DNA of 22,582 nt. Origin: an uncultured Fretibacterium sp. (lineage in GTDB: Bacteria > Synergistota > Synergistia > Synergistales > Aminobacteriaceae). Shown here in pieces: positions 6,510 to 15,494 of the stretch. The notes beneath the pieces are model-generated. The model was not told where the DNA came from. It was given only the letters and a program-made list of their open reading frames with translations, and made no database searches. Within the stretch, counting starts at the first letter, position 1. Each line of letters starts with the position of its first letter. The stretch covers positions 1 to 22,582 of the forward strand of contig CALGHA010000076.1 of assembly GCA_937915835.1 (NCBI GenBank), in the 5' to 3' direction. The position numbers and the translations under genes were made by a program.

Positions 6510-9071
6510 ATGATATTAAACGGAATTAAGAAAATTTTGGGATTGGATCCGAATGAACGAGCCTTGAAGAAATATTCCGGGCTTGTAGATATTGTTAATT
6601 CATACACAGAAAATATTCACGCTATGACTGACGACGAAATTAAATCACGCTTCAATGAGTTACGTCAAAGTTCAGAGGAGCTTGATGATTTACTGTCGGA
6701 AGTCTTCGCTATAGTCCGGGAAGTCTCAGAAAGAACAATCGGGCTTCGACATTACGACGTGCAATTAATCGGAGGAATGGCACTTCATGACGGCCGAATT
6801 TCTGAGATGAAAACCGGAGAAGGAAAAACTCTTGTTGCTACTCTCGCTGTAGTCTTGAACGCTATGAAAGGTCAGGGAGTTCATCTTGTTACGGTCAATG
6901 ATTATCTCGCAAAACGCGACGCTGAATGGATGAGCCCAATTTACAACTTTTTAGGTCTCAACGTCGGAGTAATTTATCCATACATGCCTCCCGAAGAACG
7001 CCGAGCAGCTTACGAAGCCGACATAACTTACGGGACAAACTCAGAATTCGGCTTTGACTATTTACGCGACAATATGGCAATGAGACTTGAAGAACGCGTT
7101 CAAAGAGGACATAACTTCTGCATTGTTGATGAGGTTGACAGCATATTAATTGACGAGGCCAGAACCCCTTTAATCATCTCCGGAGCTTCTGACGATGACA
7201 CCGAACTTTACACGAAAGCAGACAGTGTTGCGCGTATCATGAAAGACGGAGTTGATTACGAGAGCGACGAAAAGGAGAAAAGTATCTCAATAACCGAAGC
7301 GGGAATTCAAAAATGCGAAGATTACTTGAAAATGCCGGGATTATTCTCTGACGCGGCACATTCGGACTTAGCTCACAGAATTATTCAGGCCCTCAAAGCT
7401 CACAGAATGTTCAAGCGCGACATTGATTACGTTATCAAGGACGGCGAAATAATTATTGTTGACGAGTTCACAGGACGCTTAATGATTGGCCGGAGATATT
7501 CTGACGGGTTACATCAGGCAATCGAGGCTAAAGAACGCGTGAAAATTGGCCGTGAAAGCATGACATTAGCGACTATAACCCTGCAAAATTACTTCAGGAT
7601 GTATCACAAGTTAGCCGGAATGACAGGAACAGCCGCAACTGAAGCTGAAGAGTTCAAGGAGATTTACGGCCTCCAAGTTGTTACGATCCCGACGAACAAA
7701 AAGATGATACGAGTTGATAATCCCGATGTGATTTACGCGACCGAACACGAGAAATTCAGCGCTGTAGCCGATGAAGTTCAAGAACGCCACAAAAATGGTC
7801 AGCCCGTCTTAGTCGGAACAACTTCCATTGAGAACTCCGAACGTGTCAGCAAATTATTGAAAGCCCGCAAAATTCCTCACAACGTCTTGAACGCAAAATA
7901 TCACGAACAGGAAGCCCAGATCATCGCTCAAGCTGGACGACAAGGAGCCGTAACAGTTGCTACGAACATGGCCGGACGCGGAACGGATATTATGCTTGGA
8001 GGAAATCCCGTAGACCAAGCCGAACATGAAAAAGTTGTAGAGCTTGGAGGATTGGCAATAATCGGGACAGAACGCCACGAAGCACGCCGAATTGATAACC
8101 AGTTAAGGGGACGTTCAGGCCGTCAGGGAGATCCGGGAACTTCGAGGTTTTATTTGTCGCTTGAAGATAACTTGTTGAGATTATTCGGCTCAGAGAAAAT
8201 CCAGCCTTTAGTCAACAAACTCGGCATGAAAAACGGTGAAGCTCTCGAAAGCTCAATGCTCACGAAAATTATTGAGAACTCGCAAAGAAAAGTTGAGGAG
8301 TTACATTTTGACATTCGTAAACAGCTTTTAGCCTATGACAACGTTATGAACCAGCAAAGGGAAGCCGTATATTCCGAGCGAGAAGCGATTTTGTCAACGC
8401 CTGATGATGATATGCCTAATTACGGCTGGGAAATTATTTCAGGAGTGATTGATGACATTCTCGATAAATATTTCCCGTCAGACAACTCCGAACCTGAGCC
8501 AGAACGTGCCGCCGCGAGATTAAAGGCTTTGTTCGGGGCCGGAGCTGAAGGGAATATCGCGAAAGTTGATAATCGTCTGGACATGGAGGGAATGCATGAT
8601 GAGATTGTCAGCGGGATTAAAGCACGTTACGACGCAAAAATTTCTGAGCTTAACGCGACGAGTGAAGGAAACATTGCGGGAAATATAACACGTTATATTT
8701 TGTTGAACATTCTCGACACTGCCTGGCGTGAACACTTAACAGGAATGGACGAGCTTAGAAGGGGAATTGGTTTGCGTGCGATCGGTCAGAAAGATCCGCT
8801 TGTTGAGTATCAATTCGAGAGCTATAACCTTTTCACTGAGACTATGACGCGAGTAAAAGAGACGTTCATTGAGCAGGCATTCAGAGTTCGAGTTTTGAGC
8901 GAGGATACACGAAAAGAACGCAAAATGATAATGGAGAAGAAAGATTTTCAGACGAACGCTCCCGAAGCTCCTAGAGAACCCGTGAAGAAAGTCGCTAAAG
9001 TTGGCCGAAACGATCCGTGTCCGTGCGGCTCAGGCAAGAAATATAAATATTGTCATGGACGAGGCCTGTAA
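6510..9071 (+). CDS. secA: Preprotein translocase ATPase SecA
   Basis: SecA drives secretory proteins through the SecYEG channel by ATP hydrolysis at the inner membrane. With the start at 6510 the protein is 853 residues and begins M-I-L-N-G-I-K-K-I-L-G-L-D-P-N-E-R, as SecA proteins do. The ATG at 6462 would add 16 residues upstream of AGGAGGG (6489-6495) and is rejected. Visible are the Walker A T-G-E-G-K-T at 102-107, the DEVD box at 208-211, the M-T-G-T-A-A-T-E segment, the M-A-G-R-G-T-D-I helicase motif, the Q-L-R-G-R-S-G-R-Q-G-D-P-G motif and a C-terminal C-x-C-x8-C-H zinc finger that binds SecB or phospholipid. All key elements are intact. It opens an apparent operon with a secreted protein gene, argS and an ftsB-like gene. 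Confidence 0.98.
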   Translation: MILNGIKKILGLDPNERALKKYSGLVDIVNSYTENIHAMTDDEIKSRFNELRQSSEELDDLLSEVFAIVREVSERTIGLRHYDVQLIGGMALHDGRISEMKTGEGKTLVATLAVVLNAMKGQGVHLVTVNDYLAKRDAEWMSPIYNFLGLNVGVIYPYMPPEERRAAYEADITYGTNSEFGFDYLRDNMAMRLEERVQRGHNFCIVDEVDSILIDEARTPLIISGASDDDTELYTKADSVARIMKDGVDYESDEKEKSISITEAGIQKCEDYLKMPGLFSDAAHSDLAHRIIQALKAHRMFKRDIDYVIKDGEIIIVDEFTGRLMIGRRYSDGLHQAIEAKERVKIGRESMTLATITLQNYFRMYHKLAGMTGTAATEAEEFKEIYGLQVVTIPTNKKMIRVDNPDVIYATEHEKFSAVADEVQERHKNGQPVLVGTTSIENSERVSKLLKARKIPHNVLNAKYHEQEAQIIAQAGRQGAVTVATNMAGRGTDIMLGGNPVDQAEHEKVVELGGLAIIGTERHEARRIDNQLRGRSGRQGDPGTSRFYLSLEDNLLRLFGSEKIQPLVNKLGMKNGEALESSMLTKIIENSQRKVEELHFDIRKQLLAYDNVMNQQREAVYSEREAILSTPDDDMPNYGWEIISGVIDDILDKYFPSDNSEPEPERAAARLKALFGAGAEGNIAKVDNRLDMEGMHDEIVSGIKARYDAKISELNATSEGNIAGNITRYILLNILDTAWREHLTGMDELRRGIGLRAIGQKDPLVEYQFESYNLFTETMTRVKETFIEQAFRVRVLSEDTRKERKMIMEKKDFQTNAPEAPREPVKKVAKVGRNDPCPCGSGKKYKYCHGRGL

Positions 9072-9114
9072 CTCTCAGAGTGAAAAAATCATCAAGAGGG
9101 GAAGTGTAATTATA

Positions 9115-10959
9115 GTGAAGAAAATTTTGCTCGCCTTAATAATTTTCATGTTTGCAAAGTCTTCTTATGCCGGCGATTTGATTAAAGGCGGTCTAGATAT
9201 GCGAAGGACTGACGGCCTCAATATGTCGGGAAAACTTGACGTGAAAAATAACCGTTCAGGCTCACTGTTTCAGTCTGATAATCCAGAATATAATTTGCAA
9301 CGAATGAAGAACATGAACCCGAACTTTGAGACTTATTCAGACGCAACAGGGATAATCTGGCTCAAGCATGTATTATTCTCACGTTCAAACAGCGGAGGTA
9401 TCGAAGTTACAAGGTTATATGTAATTCTCGGTCGTCAAGGTCTCGGCGGAAAATGGTTAAACTGGAATATCCCAATTCCGGCAAAAGGCAGCACAGAAAT
9501 TCTTGAAGCTAACGTGTATGACTTCTCGACATTGGCAAAAATCAGCAGTGTAACTCCCGAAGAAAATATCACGAATGGAATTATCAACGTAAAATTTCTC
9601 GGTCTCCCTGACACGTTCATAATCACAATCGCTTGGCGTGAACATGTCCCCGATATGCTCAACGTTGAAGGCTTGAGCTGGTTTCAGGAGGATTTAAGAG
9701 TTTGGGAATCAATTCTTGAGGTCAATTCGCCGCAAAAATTAGCGTATAGAACTTTTCCAGACAGGACAAGCCCCGAAGTTGACGACTTGAATACTGAGAT
9801 AATTTACACGTGGCGGAAAATTAATCTTGAGCCTTATAACTCTGACGGTGAACTTGCAAGAGTTGAGAGATCAGGCGCTGCGTTTGGACCTAATTTGGGG
9901 AGCGATGGAGCAAATTTAATCATGAAAAATTTTGAGGTTAATGATATTCCTGTACCTTCAGAGGCCCTTGCAGGTTTGAAGCGTTCGAAGAATGACGGAG
10001 TTTTGCGCATGATTGAATATCTCAAGAAACAGCCGGAGTTAACTTTAGCGGAAGGAAGCATGAGGAAAATTCCGAGTTCAGGAGCCTTGACGCAACAGGA
10101 AAAATTATTGCTCGCTAAATCCTGGCTGAGTTCTCAGAAAGTTAATGCAAATCTGGTTTGGCGTTTACCGTTTGAGCCTGATGAAAGTACCCCGCTATGT
10201 TCTGGAATGTTTTACTCGCCTGTTCTGGAATTTCAGGGGACTAAGGACGTAAATTTTCATGATATGCTTGACCCGGCTTTACTTGCTGGAGCAAAGATAT
10301 TCTCATTCACGAAAGATGAAAACGTTGTGTCCCGCCGTATTCCTGCTTCTAGTGCAAATTCTAACAAGTTGAGCGCGATTATGAACTTGAATATGACGGA
10401 TCAGGGAATGTTGAGCGGAACCGTGAAGGTAATTCTTCGAGGAGGCTGGGGAGCTTTAATGCTCGGGGCTAATCCAACGGAAGGAACTGCAAGAGGAGCA
10501 TTACTCTCATTATTTCCAGGATTAACGAACTACAAGAACGTGAAACTTGCAAAGGTTAAGGGAGTTCCTGAGATTTCGTTTACCCTTGAGAATAAGCCCG
10601 GTGTTGGCGGTTCAGGAACTGGAATACTCGCGATAATCCCGTTCTTTGAGCCAGTTGCGATGAGAAAACTCGGCGGCTATGATCCTCCTGTTGAGATAAG
10701 ATTTCCGTTCGTTATTGACCAAAATATCACGATAGGATTTCCAAAGGGAGTATCACAATCGTTGCTTCAGGGAAAAGTCAATAAAAATCCTGACAAGATA
10801 AACTACAGCGAGAATTACAACAACAGACGCAACAGATTAGTAGCAGATGCCCGGTTTGAGCTGAATATGCAGAACGTGAGCGCGGGGAATATGTCATTGC
10901 TTCGTCAAAAACTTGATGAGTGGCGGAGATTTTCGTCAAAGCATATACCGATAAGATAA
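9115..10959 (+). CDS. Secreted protein of unknown function, possible DUF3857/transglutaminase-like layout
   Basis: The frame is open from an ATG at 9001 inside secA, but the better start is the GTG at 9115. It is preceded by GAGGGGAAG and begins a clear signal peptide (V-K-K, hydrophobic core, cleavage after S-S-Y-A). That gives 614 residues exported to the periplasm or surface. The mature part is mixed beta and alpha, with a Gly-rich G-V-G-G-S-G-T-G stretch near the end and no membrane anchor. The N-terminal third (G-L-S-W-F-Q-E-D-L-R-V-W-E) and a later L-D-P-A-L-L-A-G-A segment faintly recall periplasmic proteins pairing DUF3857 with a transglutaminase fold. I see no clear Cys-His-Asp triad, so this is weak. 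It lies 43 bp after secA and 16 bp before argS, so it is co-transcribed with housekeeping genes. Confidence 0.8.
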   Translation: MKKILLALIIFMFAKSSYAGDLIKGGLDMRRTDGLNMSGKLDVKNNRSGSLFQSDNPEYNLQRMKNMNPNFETYSDATGIIWLKHVLFSRSNSGGIEVTRLYVILGRQGLGGKWLNWNIPIPAKGSTEILEANVYDFSTLAKISSVTPEENITNGIINVKFLGLPDTFIITIAWREHVPDMLNVEGLSWFQEDLRVWESILEVNSPQKLAYRTFPDRTSPEVDDLNTEIIYTWRKINLEPYNSDGELARVERSGAAFGPNLGSDGANLIMKNFEVNDIPVPSEALAGLKRSKNDGVLRMIEYLKKQPELTLAEGSMRKIPSSGALTQQEKLLLAKSWLSSQKVNANLVWRLPFEPDESTPLCSGMFYSPVLEFQGTKDVNFHDMLDPALLAGAKIFSFTKDENVVSRRIPASSANSNKLSAIMNLNMTDQGMLSGTVKVILRGGWGALMLGANPTEGTARGALLSLFPGLTNYKNVKLAKVKGVPEISFTLENKPGVGGSGTGILAIIPFFEPVAMRKLGGYDPPVEIRFPFVIDQNITIGFPKGVSQSLLQGKVNKNPDKINYSENYNNRRNRLVADARFELNMQNVSAGNMSLLRQKLDEWRRFSSKHIPIR

Positions 10960-10975
10960 GGAAGAATGAATTAAC

Positions 10976-12640
10976 ATGAACGGAGAAAATATTGCAGTCG
11001 TAAAATTGAACGAGGCTTTAAGGAACGCGATAAAATCACTTGGAGTTGATGAAGCTGATGACGTTTTCGAGAAGCCCAAGCATGAAGGACACGGAGATAG
11101 AGCGGCCAATTCAGCGATGAAATTAGCGAAAAAGTTAAAGGCTAATCCTCGCGAAGTTGCCCAGAAAATTTCGGATAATCTCAAGTCCGACGTAATAATT
11201 AAGAGTGAAATTGCCGGGCCTGGATTTCTCAATGTATTTTTGTCTGGGAAATTTTACGCTGAAGTTGTCAATGATATTTTGAGACAGGGAAAAAATTACG
11301 GTTCAGTCAATCTCGGCCAATCCCGAAAAATTCAGGTCGAGTTCGTCAGCGCTAACCCAACCGGGCCGCTTCACATTGGACACGGACGAGGTGCGGCAGT
11401 CGGCGACAGTGTAGCGAGAATATTAGCGTTTACGGGCTGGAACGTTCAGAGGGAATATTACGTGAATGATTCGGGCTTGCAAATTACGAACTTGGGAAAA
11501 TCAACTCAGGCAAGATATTTTGAGCTTCTCGGCAAAACTTCAGAATTTCCCGAAGGAGGCTACAGAGGCGAATATATTTACGATTTAGCACGTGAGATTA
11601 TAGAGCTTGAAGGCAAAAAGTTTCTGGATGTTCCGGCTGAAGAGAGCTTAGATTATTTCAAGAAATACGCCGCCGAAAAAATTATGTCGAGCATTAAGGA
11701 AGATTTAGCTAATTTCCGCGTTGAGTTTGATAAATTTTTCCCTGAAGGATATTTGCACGAAAACGGACTTGTTAAATCAGCAATGGAGGACTTGAAAGCA
11801 CGGGGCTACGCTTATGAGCAGGACGGAGCTTTATGGTTCAAGACTGAGGACACAATCGGCGACGACAAAGACAGAGTTTTAATCCGCGCGAACGGCATTC
11901 CGACTTACTTTGCTTCGGACATCGCTTATCACCGGAATAAATTCATCACACGAGGCTTTGAAAGAGTTATAGACGTTTGGGGAGCTGACCATCACGGCTA
12001 TATCGCACGAATGAAAGCAGCCGTTAAAGCTATGGGAAAAAATCCGGACGACTTTGAAGTGTTATTAATTCAGCTCGTTAATTTGTTAAGGGGCGGAAAA
12101 ATTGTAACAATGTCAACCAGAGCCGGAGAGTTCATAACATTGAGTGAAGTTCTTGACGAAGCCGGAGTTGACGCAACACGTTTCTTTTTCCTGACTAGAC
12201 GGAGCGACAGCCAGTTAGATTTTGACTTGGACTTAGCGAAGAAACAAGGCAGTGAAAATCCTGTGTATTACGTGCAGTATGCTCATGCTCGGATTGCCGG
12301 AATTTTGCGGGAGTTCGAGAAACGCGGAGGAAACTTAGACGCTGTTAATGAAACTCCTGAAGAAATTTTTGACAACAAGGACGCTCGGGAATTGGCCGAT
12401 GCTTTATCGTTCTATCCTCAGGAAATCGCGCAGGCTTCAAATGATTTAGCTCCGCAGGTTCTGACCGGTTATGTTCTGAACTTGGCCGGAATTTTTCACT
12501 CGTTCTATAACACGAACAGAATTCTTGATGAGCCTGACGAGAAAATTTCAGCCGGACGAGTGAACTTAATCAGGGCCGCAAAACTTGTAATTGCTTCATG
12601 TCTTGAGCTTCTAGGTGTAAATGCGCCGGAAAGAATGTGA
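10976..12640 (+). CDS. argS: Arginyl-tRNA synthetase
   Basis: This class I aminoacyl-tRNA synthetase charges tRNA-Arg with arginine in the cytoplasm. The protein has 554 residues, normal for bacterial ArgRS. The N-terminal additional (Arg-tRNA-synt N) domain covers about residues 1-90. The catalytic core has P-T-G-P-L-H-I-G-H-G with HIGH at 133-136, and the second signature appears as V-T-M-S-T-R, a relaxed KMSKS form. The C-terminal part is the helical anticodon-binding DALR domain, including V-Q-Y-A-H-A-R and ending at E-R-M. AGGAAG precedes the ATG at 10976. The gene follows the secreted-protein gene by 16 bp and precedes the ftsB-like gene by 3 bp, so all share one transcript that ends at the terminator near 12953. 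Confidence 0.97.
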   Translation: MNGENIAVVKLNEALRNAIKSLGVDEADDVFEKPKHEGHGDRAANSAMKLAKKLKANPREVAQKISDNLKSDVIIKSEIAGPGFLNVFLSGKFYAEVVNDILRQGKNYGSVNLGQSRKIQVEFVSANPTGPLHIGHGRGAAVGDSVARILAFTGWNVQREYYVNDSGLQITNLGKSTQARYFELLGKTSEFPEGGYRGEYIYDLAREIIELEGKKFLDVPAEESLDYFKKYAAEKIMSSIKEDLANFRVEFDKFFPEGYLHENGLVKSAMEDLKARGYAYEQDGALWFKTEDTIGDDKDRVLIRANGIPTYFASDIAYHRNKFITRGFERVIDVWGADHHGYIARMKAAVKAMGKNPDDFEVLLIQLVNLLRGGKIVTMSTRAGEFITLSEVLDEAGVDATRFFFLTRRSDSQLDFDLDLAKKQGSENPVYYVQYAHARIAGILREFEKRGGNLDAVNETPEEIFDNKDARELADALSFYPQEIAQASNDLAPQVLTGYVLNLAGIFHSFYNTNRILDEPDEKISAGRVNLIRAAKLVIASCLELLGVNAPERM

Positions 12641-12643
12641 ATT

Positions 12644-12940
12644 ATGCCGTCGCTGAAACGGATTGCATTAATCGTTCTGGCAGTTCTGGGGCTTGCTATA
12701 GCTGTGGGATATTACAGGTTTGAGCTTGAGAGGATTGCGCAAATTCGAACTGCGATCGGTAAAAGTGAAGAACTCTTGAAGCAGAAGCGTCAAAGTGTGC
12801 AGGATTACAAAGAGAAGGTTGCGTTTTACAAGACCGAAGAAGGAGCGGCCCATTTGGCACGTGAACAGTATAATCTTGTAGGGACCGGCGAGACTGTAAT
12901 TTTGCTGCGAAGTCCTGACGTTCAAGCTGAAGAGTATTGA
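12644..12940 (+). CDS. FtsB/DivIC-family septum formation initiator-like protein
   Basis: This 98-residue single-pass inner-membrane protein has one transmembrane helix at about residues 5-22, a coiled-coil region at about 25-65 and a C-terminal E-G-A-A-H-L-A-R-E-Q-Y-N-L-V-G-T-G-E-T-V segment, the hallmark of the FtsB/DivIC/FtsL-like family that links the early and late divisome. The length is usual for the family. It starts 3 bp after the argS stop with only a weak GGAAAG ribosome site inside the end of argS, so translation is probably coupled. Nothing is truncated. Whether it is FtsB or DivIC in function cannot be decided from the sequence. Confidence 0.85.
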   Translation: MPSLKRIALIVLAVLGLAIAVGYYRFELERIAQIRTAIGKSEELLKQKRQSVQDYKEKVAFYKTEEGAAHLAREQYNLVGTGETVILLRSPDVQAEEY

Positions 12941-12952
12941 GTGTAAAGAAAG

Positions 12953-12985
12953 TCCCCTTGCTCGTGATGAACAGGGGGATTTTTT
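12953..12985. terminator. Terminator of the secA-argS-ftsB operon, possibly bidirectional
   Basis: TCCCCTTG (12953-12960) pairs with CAGGGGGA (12972-12979) and is followed by six T at 12980-12985, a good plus-strand terminator. Read on the minus strand the same stem is followed by CTTTCTTT, so it may also stop transcription from the reductase and acetyltransferase remnant. Confidence 0.85.
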
Positions 12986-12990
12986 CTGTA

Positions 12991-13294
12991 TCATATTTCC
13001 TTCACGATTTTTGCGGGAACTCCTACGACAACGCAATTATCCGGGACATCTTTTGTTACAACTGAGCCTGTGCCAATAATAGCATTTTCGCCGATCGTAA
13101 CACCTGGCAAAAAGAGTTCCGCAGAATAATTCTTTCTCGAGCGTGATAATTTTTTCTCTGTCGTCAGGGTCAGTGTTATTAATTTCCCAGCATAGACGGC
13201 GGCAGCGTTTCATTTCTCCGTGAGCTTCTTTAATATATTGTGCGTCCCTAATGTCATAAGTTTTGCCGTTTCTTAAGTCCTCAAATACACTCAT
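12991..13294 (-). pseudogene. Maltose/galactoside O-acetyltransferase remnant, internally deleted and frameshifted
   Basis: The ATG at 13294 opens an 85-codon frame whose first 55-60 residues match the N-terminal Mac domain of maltose-type O-acetyltransferases (L-R-N-G-K-T-Y, R-R-L-C-W-E-I-N-N-T, K-E-L-F). At about 13110 the match moves to another frame, which reads P-G-V-T-I-G-E-N-A-I-I-G-T-G-S-V-V-T-K-D-V and runs to a TGA at 12991-12993. This is the hexapeptide C-terminal end of the same family. The middle of the left-handed beta helix, with the catalytic His and most of the acyl-CoA site, is missing: about 300 bp remain of a usual 550 or so. The junction is near a CTTTTT run. It follows the reductase stop by 2 bp and has no ribosome site of its own. 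It is almost surely non-functional. Confidence 0.85.
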
Positions 13295-13296
13295 GA

Positions 13297-14292
13297 TTAA
13301 AACGCGTGCTGTTTAGTGTGTGCGACGTAAGGGGCTTCAAGGGCGGCAATTTCATCATCACTCAGCTTAATATCGACGGCCGAAGCCATTTCCTCAACGT
13401 GTTTAACGCTTGTAGTTCCGACGACCGGCGAGCAGATGAACGGTTTACTGAGCATCCACGCAAGAGCTTCCTGCGCCATTGTGCGACCGTTTTCCTTCGC
13501 GATTTTCTCGAGATTATCAACAACGGCTTTATCCTGTTCGGCTGTTTTTTCCGTCCAGACCATTGGCGACACTCCGTCAATCTTCGTTCGTTTTGTCTGA
13601 GTTCCCCATGAGTGAGCACATCTTCCTCCGGCTAACGGGCTCCAAGGATTAACGCCGACTTTCCTGTCAAGGCATAAAGGCATCATTTCGTGTTCTTCCT
13701 CGCGATAAATCAGGTTGTATTGATTTTGCATAGTAATAAACTTCGTCCAGTTATGACGTTCGGCGATATTCTGTAAACGTTCGAACTGCCACGCGTCCAT
13801 TGTGCAAGCTCCGATGTAGCGTGCCTTGCCTGATTTTACGACGTCATGAAGGGCTTCCATAATTTCCTCCATAGGCGTGAAAGCGTCGAGCCTGTGAATT
13901 TGGTACAAGTCGACATAATCAAGTCCCAAACGTTTTAAGCTGTGGTCAATCTCAGTCATGATATTTTTACGTGATGAACCTGCTCCGTTAGGTTTGCCCG
14001 CTCTCATCTCGAAATTAACTTTTGTTGCTACGACGATCTCATCACGATTAAGATTAAACTCGCGGATTAATTTTCCCGTAATCTCCTCACTGCTTCCGAG
14101 CTGGTAAACATTGGCCGTGTCGAAAAAGTTTATTCCGAGTTCAATTGCTTTTTTGAAAAGTGGTTTAGCGTCGTCAAATTCCATTGCCCAAGGGAATACG
14201 CCGTTTTCTGAGCCTGGTTTGCCGAAGCTCATCATTCCGAGACATACGCGCGAGACGTCAACGCCTGAGTTTCCGAGTTTTACGTACTTCAT
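13297..14292 (-). CDS. Aldo/keto reductase
   Basis: This cytoplasmic NADPH-dependent oxidoreductase of 331 residues is expected to form a TIM barrel. The catalytic tetrad is complete: Asp58 in F-F-D-T-A, Tyr63, Lys91 in V-A-T-K-V and His133 in Y-Q-I-H-R. The G-T-T-S-V-K-H segment near the C-terminus fits the cofactor-binding end of the AKR family. It most resembles the AKR branch that includes YajO and IolS-like enzymes, and the physiological substrate is unknown. AAGGAGA precedes the ATG at 14292. The acetyltransferase remnant follows in the same unit. A LysR gene is divergent across 290 bp and may control it. Confidence 0.93.
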   Translation of the reverse strand: MKYVKLGNSGVDVSRVCLGMMSFGKPGSENGVFPWAMEFDDAKPLFKKAIELGINFFDTANVYQLGSSEEITGKLIREFNLNRDEIVVATKVNFEMRAGKPNGAGSSRKNIMTEIDHSLKRLGLDYVDLYQIHRLDAFTPMEEIMEALHDVVKSGKARYIGACTMDAWQFERLQNIAERHNWTKFITMQNQYNLIYREEEHEMMPLCLDRKVGVNPWSPLAGGRCAHSWGTQTKRTKIDGVSPMVWTEKTAEQDKAVVDNLEKIAKENGRTMAQEALAWMLSKPFICSPVVGTTSVKHVEEMASAVDIKLSDDEIAALEAPYVAHTKQHAF

Positions 14293-14582
14293 GAATTATT
14301 ATCTCCTTTGTTTGTGATGAGTTAATGATAAGCTCAAGCAATATAAATCTCAAATTGAAAATTTTTACTAGCAATCAATAAAATAAATCTACACTTATTG
14401 ACTTAATCACAAAGGGAGAAAAAGTTTTCAGGTTTGGGAAGGTACGGGATTAACGAGGGAACTTTTACGTTTCTTACGAATTGGCCGCGTCCTTCGATAT
14501 TCATACCATCCCATCGCCAACTCAGCTAAAATAATATAATATACAAATCAAAAATTTCTAGGGACGATTAACAATTTTTATC
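14293..14582. other. Divergent intergenic region, 290 bp
   Basis: The half next to the reductase is very AT-rich and should hold its promoter, though no clear -35/-10 pair stands out. A more GC-rich islet at about 14430-14520 contains a loose inverted repeat, GGGAAGGTA (14436-14444) against TACCATCCC (14504-14512), matching at 8 of 9 positions. I see no coding frame or tRNA in it. Confidence 0.4.
14535..14579 (+). promoter_or_regulatory. -10 box and inverted repeat upstream of the LysR gene at 14583
   Basis: TATAAT lies at 14535-14540. Between it and the ATG, AAAAATT (14550-14556) and AATTTTT (14573-14579) form a 7-bp inverted repeat with the only ribosome-site-like AGGGA (14560-14564) between the arms. 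It could be an operator or a weak hairpin limiting translation. Confidence 0.35.
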
Positions 14583-15470
14583 ATGAACACGAAACAGATT
14601 GATTATATTCTTGAGCTTGCACAGACTAAGAATTTCAACAGGGCCGCAGAAAATTTATTCATCTCACAGCCGACTTTGACATATCAGATTAAGCTGATTG
14701 AGGAGGAACTAGGCTTTGTCTTATTCGAGCGTTCACCAAGAGGAGCGGCATTAACTCCAGCGGGCGAACAATTTTGCGTAACTCTGAAGAATATTCGAGA
14801 TGAGCTTAAGCGGGCAATTGAACAGGGGCAGAATTTCAGCACACGTTATCAAAGAAATATTACGATCGGACTGCCGATGAGAAGCGCAATATATTTTCTT
14901 CCGAAGGCAATCGAGACTTTCGAGCGTGAGAATAACGACATCTCGATAACTCCTCATTTCCTAGCTCTGTATGATACTTCTTCGTTCTTGAAGGGTGAAG
15001 AGGATATTTTGTTCGCACGACGTCAGAACGTTAAACATTTGCCGGATATAAAATTGCATCCACTTTTCGACAGCAGAATATATTTAATCACCGAGAAAAA
15101 TGATGAACTCGCCAGCAAAAAAATTATTCACACTGAGGACTTACAAGGACGCGTCTTAATGGTCGGAGGAGGTTCACCGCCTGAACTTCGAGCTGTTCAA
15201 CAAAGAATTATCGAGACAATTCACATTCAATATTTCAACAGCAACGACAGAGAAACGACTTTAACGAATATTAAGGCTCACAAGGGAATTTGTTTAGCTC
15301 CAGGCTTCCTGAATGACCATAACAATGAATTTGCATGGACATTGTTTGACTGCCCGGAAAAAATTAAATGCGTTTTGTGCACTCATGCCAGCGAAAAAAG
15401 AGAGTGTGTAATGGATTTCGTGAGCTTGCTTCAGAGAATTTACAGGGAAAACCCGGAGTTTCAGGCGTAA
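14583..15470 (+). CDS. LysR-family transcriptional regulator
   Basis: This 295-residue protein has a standard N-terminal winged helix-turn-helix (M-N-T-K-Q-I-D-Y-I-L-E-L-A, F-N-R-A-A-E-N-L-F-I-S-Q-P-T-L-T-Y-Q-I) and a C-terminal effector-binding domain. The start fits the family exactly, although the nearest ribosome-site-like sequence (AGGGA at 14560) is about 18 bp away, so translation may be weak. It diverges from the aldo/keto reductase and converges on the transporter/desulfidase operon. Either could be its target, and the divergent reductase is the more usual arrangement. The stop lies in the loop of a hairpin shared with the convergent operon. Confidence 0.9.
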   Translation: MNTKQIDYILELAQTKNFNRAAENLFISQPTLTYQIKLIEEELGFVLFERSPRGAALTPAGEQFCVTLKNIRDELKRAIEQGQNFSTRYQRNITIGLPMRSAIYFLPKAIETFERENNDISITPHFLALYDTSSFLKGEEDILFARRQNVKHLPDIKLHPLFDSRIYLITEKNDELASKKIIHTEDLQGRVLMVGGGSPPELRAVQQRIIETIHIQYFNSNDRETTLTNIKAHKGICLAPGFLNDHNNEFAWTLFDCPEKIKCVLCTHASEKRECVMDFVSLLQRIYRENPEFQA

Positions 15471-15481
15471 ATCACTCCGGG
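15448..15481 (-). terminator. Hairpin between convergent LysR and transporter genes
   Basis: CCCGGAGT (15452-15459) and ACTCCGGG (15474-15481) form a perfect 8-bp stem with a 14-nt loop that holds the LysR stop codon. On the minus strand four T follow (15448-15451), a short U-run, so termination of the transporter operon is plausible. On the plus strand the nearest T-run is 7 nt away and weaker. Confidence 0.55.
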
Positions 15482-15494
15482 CAAAAAATTTTAC

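Noticed and set aside
9001..9114. Longer start of the secreted protein inside secA
   Set aside because: It would place 38 non-signal residues before an obvious signal peptide; the GTG at 9115 has its own ribosome site.
12668..13036. Minus-strand open frame of 122 codons under the ftsB-like gene
   Set aside because: It is antisense to a family-matching gene and spans the operon terminator.
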